A stretch of 60,300 nucleotides of DNA, from contig JAJFLC010000006.1 of NCBI GenBank assembly GCA_021772895.1, positions 1 to 60,300 on the forward strand, read 5' to 3'. Shown here piece by piece: positions 55,846-60,300 of the stretch. Origin of the DNA: Mariprofundaceae bacterium (GTDB lineage Bacteria > Pseudomonadota > Zetaproteobacteria > Mariprofundales > Mariprofundaceae). The notes under the pieces were generated by a model. It did no database searches. It saw nothing but the letters and a program-made list of their open reading frames with translations, and was not told where the DNA came from. The position numbers were made by a program, and so were the translations under genes. Within the stretch, counting starts at the first letter, position 1, and each line of letters opens with the position of its first letter.

Positions 55846-57558
55846 ATGTATAAAGCGCATTTTAATTTCACAGAGAAACCCTTCTCCATCGCACCCAATC
55901 CCCGCTATCTTTATATGAGTGAGAGGCACAGAGAGGCACTTGCCCATCTCATTTACGGCATGCAGGGTGAAGGTGGCATCGTATTGTTAACCGGAGAGGT
56001 TGGCACAGGCAAAACGACCATATGCCGCTGCATGTTAAATCAAATTCCAGACAACACAGATATTGCATTCATCGTGAACCCCAAGCTCTCTGCAACCGAG
56101 CTGCTTGCCACGATCTGCGATGAACTTGGCATTGATTACGACAAACGCACCCAAAGCATTAAAAAGCTCACTGATTTCATCAATGCCCATCTTCTCACGG
56201 CTCACGCCGAAGGCAGGCACACAGTGCTGATTATTGATGAAGCACAGAATCTTGAATCTTCGGTTTTAGAACAGCTCCGCCTGCTGACCAATCTGGAAAC
56301 CGATCAAAAGAAACTGCTACAAATCATCCTGTTGGGTCAACCCGAGCTGGCCGAGAAACTGGAACAAAAAGAGTTGCGTCAACTCTCTCAACGTATCACT
56401 GCCCGCTATCACCTGACACCTTTGAATAAAACAGAGATCCAGGCATACCTTCAACATCGTCTGGCGGTCGCAGGCAGCAACGACACCGATATCTTTCCTT
56501 CATCCATTATCGGGCAACTGTTTCGGGAAAGTGCTGGCATACCACGCCTGATTAACATCATGGCAGACCGCGCACTGCTTGGAGCCTACGCGCAAAACAG
56601 CAAAACAATCAGCAGACCCATCTTAAAACAAGCTATTCAGGAAGTGATCGGTAAAAAACATGAAAAAAAATCTCATGCCTTATCATGGAGTCTTGCAAGC
56701 ACACTTCTTTTAGCGATCGGCATTTTTCTTTTAAGTAACATCTGGCAAGATCAGGATGACGATCGTGCCATTGCCTCTATTCAAAAACCTGCCCAATCAA
56801 GCAAAACCATCGTCATGGCAGAACCCGGCATTGAATCAACCACTGAAACCCTTCCCGAAGCAACTCCCGAGGAAGCTCTCGAGGTAACTCCAGAGATACT
56901 CCCCGAGACCATCATATCGCCTGAAGCTATGGATGAAACAGTTCCTTCTGTTGAAAATCAGAACACCGCATTCATCCCTGTTTTTAACGCATGGGGCATT
57001 GAATATCGGCCGGAAACGCATGGTGATGCCTGCGAATTTGCCCGGACACAACACCTAAATTGCCTGCGTCAGCAGGGTGATATTGCCAGCATGCGAAACT
57101 TGGATCGGCCTGCGGTACTGACCATCTCCGACGAAAATGGTGTGAAAAATTTCACATCGATACTCAGCATTACCGGCACAAAAGCTGTCATTGGTAGTGC
57201 CAACCATACAACGGTAGAGAAAAACCTCTCTCAACTTGCACTACAGAGCCACAATGATTTCACCATCTTATGGCGTACACCCAAAGGTTACACTGGCCCT
57301 CTGCGTCCAGGCCATCGCGGCGAGATCATACAACTCTTAGCAGAAAAAAGTGCACAGGCTCAAAATCAGCAATGGATCGGCGCTGCACGTCTCTATTATG
57401 ATGCAGGGTTAAAAGAACAAGTGAAGTCTTTCCAACGAACACAGGGATTAACACCGGATGGTGTCGCAGGCCCAATCACCTGGGTTCATATCAACAGTTT
57501 GACTGAACCCAATCTCCCAACCTTGCGGCCACACCCTGCTGTAGAGGATGCCAGCTAA
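55846..57558 (+). CDS. gspA: ExeA/GspA-like ATPase with peptidoglycan-binding domain
   Basis: 570 residues. The N-terminal AAA ATPase has Walker A GEVGTGKTT near 51 and Walker B VLIIDEAQNL. A membrane segment is near 282-300 (SLASTLLLAIGIFLLS), then a Glu/Pro-rich linker, and a periplasmic C-terminus ending in a PG_binding_1 domain (VKSFQRTQGLTPDGVAGPITW). With GspB it helps insert the type II secretion secretin through the cell wall. It overlaps gspB by one base (TAATG). Confidence 0.93.
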   Translation: MYKAHFNFTEKPFSIAPNPRYLYMSERHREALAHLIYGMQGEGGIVLLTGEVGTGKTTICRCMLNQIPDNTDIAFIVNPKLSATELLATICDELGIDYDKRTQSIKKLTDFINAHLLTAHAEGRHTVLIIDEAQNLESSVLEQLRLLTNLETDQKKLLQIILLGQPELAEKLEQKELRQLSQRITARYHLTPLNKTEIQAYLQHRLAVAGSNDTDIFPSSIIGQLFRESAGIPRLINIMADRALLGAYAQNSKTISRPILKQAIQEVIGKKHEKKSHALSWSLASTLLLAIGIFLLSNIWQDQDDDRAIASIQKPAQSSKTIVMAEPGIESTTETLPEATPEEALEVTPEILPETIISPEAMDETVPSVENQNTAFIPVFNAWGIEYRPETHGDACEFARTQHLNCLRQQGDIASMRNLDRPAVLTISDENGVKNFTSILSITGTKAVIGSANHTTVEKNLSQLALQSHNDFTILWRTPKGYTGPLRPGHRGEIIQLLAEKSAQAQNQQWIGAARLYYDAGLKEQVKSFQRTQGLTPDGVAGPITWVHINSLTEPNLPTLRPHPAVEDAS

Positions 57559-58187
57559 TGTCCTACATTCTTGATGCACTCAAAAAAGCTGATCAGGAAC
57601 GGCAACAGGGCGATGTTCCGAACCTTAAAAGCAGCTCACCTTCAACAATCCAACACACCCCAAGCCATCGCAACATCATCTGGATGATGGCATTGGTCAT
57701 CATCATTGCACTGGTCTGGTTTAAACCGTGGCAAGGCCAAATATCCACACAACAAGCGGTTCAATCTGTTCCAGCAACTCAAACCACTGCAAATATTGAA
57801 CCTGCACTTGAAACGCCCCGGACGATTCAACCGGAACCTGTACAAAAAGAAACCGGACAAGTCCAACCGACTTCTGAAACAGGCACCCCAGTACCAACAG
57901 AAACAACAACTGCAACTCAAGAAAGCACTTCTGAACGCGTCAGCATTCCAAACGTCATGGAGCTACCTGCTCACACCCAAAGCACACTTCCCACCATTCA
58001 AATATCCGGCCACATTTATGATGCCGTCCCTGCCAACCGCATGATCATTATCAACGGCCGTGTTGAACGTGAAGGCCGCTACATTTCAGACAACACCATT
58101 CTTGATAGCATCACAGAAAATGGAATTATCCTGAACCATTCAGGCACACTGTTTTCCATGACTGTCTTTGATTCATGGCCGAGATAG
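57558..58187 (+). CDS. gspB: GspB-like type II secretion accessory protein
   Basis: A 209-residue bitopic membrane protein. It begins MSYILDALKKADQERQQGDVP, the typical GspB/ExeB start, has one membrane segment (NIIWMMALVIIIALVWF, about 35-51), a long Gln/Thr/Pro-rich linker, and a C-terminal domain with ISGHIYDAVPANRMIIINGR. It forms a complex with GspA. The rest of the secretion system is not in this window. Confidence 0.93.
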   Translation: MSYILDALKKADQERQQGDVPNLKSSSPSTIQHTPSHRNIIWMMALVIIIALVWFKPWQGQISTQQAVQSVPATQTTANIEPALETPRTIQPEPVQKETGQVQPTSETGTPVPTETTTATQESTSERVSIPNVMELPAHTQSTLPTIQISGHIYDAVPANRMIIINGRVEREGRYISDNTILDSITENGIILNHSGTLFSMTVFDSWPR

Positions 58188-58261
58188 CTATGAGAAGTGC
58201 TGGGACAAACACTAAGGTTAACCGAAAATGATCGTTCATAAGTAGACAATTTAGCATGATA

Positions 58262-58296
58262 GAAAAAGGCGGCACGTGGAAGCATACCGCCTTTTT
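58262..58296. terminator. bidirectional terminator between gspB and the small gene
   Basis: AAAAAGGCGG pairs with CCGCCTTTTT over a 14-base loop, with T runs readable in both directions. It lies between the convergent gspB and the small conserved gene and can serve both. Confidence 0.88.
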
Positions 58297-58315
58297 ATCA
58301 TCCGAGTGGGATGAT

Positions 58316-58528
58316 CTAAAAACTTATCCGATAATGAGGGTCCAGCCAACAGACAGGAAGGGCTTCTCCTGAAGGAAAGGTCAATGTCGATTTTTGAGTA
58401 TCAACAGGATCGCCTCGCTCTTCACCCGCATGAAAAGTCACATTGATGTTTTCCTGATTCGGATCCATCAGCGCTGTTAAATCAAGCACTTCAACCAAAT
58501 CACCCGTGCTTTTGTTACGTAGAAACAT
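58316..58528 (-). CDS. small conserved protein
   Basis: A 70-residue protein beginning MFLRNKSTGDLVEVLDLTALMDP, with FHAGEE and FPSGEALPVCWLDPHYR. Close relatives are frequent in proteobacteria and are often labelled acetyltransferase without a basis. No enzyme motif is visible. A GGAGAC ribosome binding site and its own terminator support a real gene. Function unknown. Confidence 0.8.
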   Translation of the reverse strand: MFLRNKSTGDLVEVLDLTALMDPNQENINVTFHAGEERGDPVDTQKSTLTFPSGEALPVCWLDPHYRISF

Positions 58529-58624
58529 AGTGTCTCCTTTTGAGCGGTGTTCTTAAATAACCACCTTACCCTTAGTTAAGCAGGTAAAAGCCGGACTGTC
58601 CAAGTCGAAAAAATCGAATTTTTA

Positions 58625-60049
58625 CTATGAGTGTGGTGCCAGCAAAACAATATCAATACGGCGATTCTTTTCCCGGCCTTGTGCAGTTTCATTGTTTGCA
58701 ATTGGTTTTTCTTCACCAAATCCAACAGCCTGAATCACACGTTTACCTTCAAGCTTCTCCATTAGATAAGTTTTTACAGCTTCCGCACGCCGCTCAGAGA
58801 GTTTCTGATTAAAGAGATTCGCACCCACAGCATCGGTATGACCCTCGACACGTACTGCACGATTGGTAAACATCACCATCGCCTGAGTTGAACCATCAAG
58901 TATGCTATAAGTATTGGGTGGAATCACCGCACTGCCACTTCGGAAATTAAGGCTTTTCATACGGAGAATCACATCAGCCTCGGTTGTTAAAAGAATCTCC
59001 ACATCATCCGCATTAAACAGTTTGGTCAGACGTTTAATCTTGGCTTCAGCATCGCGTTTTAATTGTAATTTACGACGCAGCTCCGCCATGCTGGCCAGAT
59101 CACCTTCATACGTACCCAATTTGGCATTCAGACTTTCGATCACTTTATCCGAATCCTTAAGCTGCTGCTGATAACTCTTTTCTGTCTCATCAATCGCCTG
59201 TCGAAGTAACATGGCCTGCTGTTCAGCATCTTTTGCATTGGTAAGATCAATACCCAAAGAATCACCAATCAAACGAAGTCGTGCCTCTTCAGCATCAACG
59301 AACCTCTCAATCTCCGCAGGATTTCTGGAAAGCTGATTGCCCATACTGGAAATCTTGATCGCTCGTTCTGCTTTTTGTTTGCCCTGTTCAGAAAGCGCAT
59401 ACATCTTCACCTGAGCATCCGGATCATTTTTTATCAAACCCTCAACTTTTTTCTGAGTGCTGATTGCACTCTGTAAAGTATTTGGAGCGTATGTTCTTGC
59501 ACGAACTTTTCGAGCTGCTGCAACATCTCTGGCAATCGGACGGGAATACTGCTCACGTGAAGCAACCACTTGAGCCGCACGAAGTGTCGTCAGTGCCATT
59601 TTGGCCTGCCCTTCAGCCTTTCGCATATCTCCATCTTCAACAGATTTCACAACATGACTGAAATCACGTTCCGCGCGATTCACCAGATCATCACGCAAAT
59701 AAGCAGGATCCGCCATTTGCATCCGATCACGGGACTCAACAAGCCCTGAAAACTGGTTACTCATCAACTGGGCTGTTTTAATTGCCAATGCAAGATGATC
59801 CGCGCTGTTATCAAGCTCTCTTCGGGCCTGTTCATTGTTTCCAGAAGACAGGTAAGCTCTGGCATTTTCCAAACCGTTTTTTGCCTCAGCATAGTGTTCA
59901 GGTGAAAACTCCAGCGCACGAAGTTGTTCGGCTTCTACCATACGCCCTTCCACCTCTTCCATCGTCACAGCATGAGCACTGGAAACAGACAGAAACAGCA
60001 TTGGAATCAACATCCAATAACGAACTGTAATCTTTTTATCATTTAACAT
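58625..60049 (-). CDS. OmpA-family protein with helical DUF4398-like region
   Basis: A 474-residue exported protein. A signal peptide (VRYWMLIPMLFLSVSSAHA) is followed by a long helical part with a DUF4398-like segment (EQLRALEFSPEHYAEAKNGLENA) and a predicted coiled coil to about 350, then a C-terminal OmpA peptidoglycan-binding domain with VRVEGHTDAVG, KLSERRAEAVK and GREKNRRIDIVL. It has no lipobox. It probably spans the periplasm and binds the wall. It shares its domain order with the gene pair at 3669-4591. Confidence 0.92.
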   Translation of the reverse strand: MLNDKKITVRYWMLIPMLFLSVSSAHAVTMEEVEGRMVEAEQLRALEFSPEHYAEAKNGLENARAYLSSGNNEQARRELDNSADHLALAIKTAQLMSNQFSGLVESRDRMQMADPAYLRDDLVNRAERDFSHVVKSVEDGDMRKAEGQAKMALTTLRAAQVVASREQYSRPIARDVAAARKVRARTYAPNTLQSAISTQKKVEGLIKNDPDAQVKMYALSEQGKQKAERAIKISSMGNQLSRNPAEIERFVDAEEARLRLIGDSLGIDLTNAKDAEQQAMLLRQAIDETEKSYQQQLKDSDKVIESLNAKLGTYEGDLASMAELRRKLQLKRDAEAKIKRLTKLFNADDVEILLTTEADVILRMKSLNFRSGSAVIPPNTYSILDGSTQAMVMFTNRAVRVEGHTDAVGANLFNQKLSERRAEAVKTYLMEKLEGKRVIQAVGFGEEKPIANNETAQGREKNRRIDIVLLAPHS

Positions 60050-60163
60050 AACAACCTCTCAACACCAGATGGTCAAAATCGATAGTGGAAGCTAAATGAT
60101 CGCTTTTATGAAGAAGTGATGCAAATCACTGGCTCTGTGATCATAATAACAACAAAAACAAAT

Positions 60164-60300
60164 GGGGCTGTCCCAGATAACACATAATTTGTATTATCGA
60201 GGATGGGATGAAGAAGAGTCGATTAAGTTGGTATAAGCAAGAGCGATTGATAGAGCATTTTGTAGCAGGAACGACAGCAAGATGTGCTGCTGATCTTGTT
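60164..60300 (+). mobile_element. left end of an IS1595-type insertion sequence
   Basis: GGGGCTGTCCCAGATAAC marks a probable terminal inverted repeat, followed within 45 bases by the start of a transposase gene. The element runs past the end of the window, so its right end and target duplication cannot be seen. Confidence 0.75.
60208..60300 (+). CDS. IS1595-family transposase, N-terminal part
   Basis: The first 31 codons of a frame open to the window edge. It begins MKKSRLSWYKQERLIEHFVAG and continues TTARCAADLV, the typical start of IS1595-family (ISSod11-like) transposases, where it forms a helix-turn-helix. A GAGG ribosome binding site precedes the ATG at 60208. It is partial only because the window ends. 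Confidence 0.82.
   Translation, partial: MKKSRLSWYKQERLIEHFVAGTTARCAADLV

Overview
This is a 60.3 kb stretch of ordinary-density bacterial chromosome. It has no rRNA, prophage or CRISPR array, and its only clear mobile DNA is the first part of an insertion sequence at the right edge. The organism is Gram-negative and proteobacterial: it has a FtsEX-RpoH block, a tig-clpP-clpX-lon-hup block, a CvpA-PurF pair, YpjD next to a CorB-like protein, GspA/GspB and several OmpA-type envelope proteins. A secreted delta-class carbonic anhydrase, a fructose-1,6-bisphosphatase and a full assimilatory sulfate pathway suit a marine or iron/sulfur-type autotroph. A Zetaproteobacterium (Mariprofundus-like) is my best guess, but this rests on gene content and not on a marker comparison.

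Left part (0.2-17 kb). leuCD with a divergent LysR regulator; a small-protein/OmpA-lipoprotein pair; delta carbonic anhydrase; DUF4197 and SPOR proteins; ftsE-ftsX-rpoH, with a perfect CIRCE operator lying on the rpoH promoter; a zinc-ribbon/DUF3426 protein; ispD-ispF; ypjD-corB; a family-4 uracil-DNA glycosylase and fbp.

Middle (17-28 kb). Two tandem copies of a tRNA-Val/tRNA-Asp unit, each with its own terminator, then the protein-quality-control block hup, lon, clpX, clpP and tig, tRNA-Leu, a DUF945 protein, a tRNA-Pro/Arg/His/Lys cluster and hslV-hslU. Chaperone, proteases and heat-shock sigma factor therefore all lie within about 20 kb.

28-36 kb. A nine-gene, tightly packed minus-strand operon of redox and detoxification proteins: glutathionyl-hydroquinone reductase, tandem CDGSH protein, cytochrome b561, YceI, DUF2461, hydrolase-OsmC fusion, nitroreductase, CDGSH-glutamate synthase fusion and pirin. 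It is divergent from a LysR regulator that resembles E. coli YhaJ, whose own neighbourhood also holds yqjG and a pirin. I read it as a quinone/electrophile response module.

36.7-49.4 kb, the most unusual region. One operon encodes sulfate activation and reduction: sulfite reductase fused to TusA, a radical SAM protein, an SLC13 transporter, APS reductase and ATP sulfurylase CysD and CysN. Upstream on the same strand lies a SAM-I riboswitch with a terminator, followed by a threonine-synthase-like enzyme, a MoaD/ThiS sulfur carrier ending in Gly-Gly-Arg, a NIL-domain protein, cysteine synthase and a MoeB/ThiF adenylyltransferase. Together these look like a sulfate-to-sulfide-to-protein-thiocarboxylate route to cysteine and possibly homocysteine under S-adenosylmethionine control. 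Two families of small palindromic repeats sit between these genes.

Right part (49.5-60.3 kb). A DUF5329 protein, radA, cvpA-purF-dgkA, an LTA-synthase-like sulfatase, gspA-gspB, a small conserved protein, a large OmpA-family periplasmic protein and the 5' end of an IS1595-type transposase.
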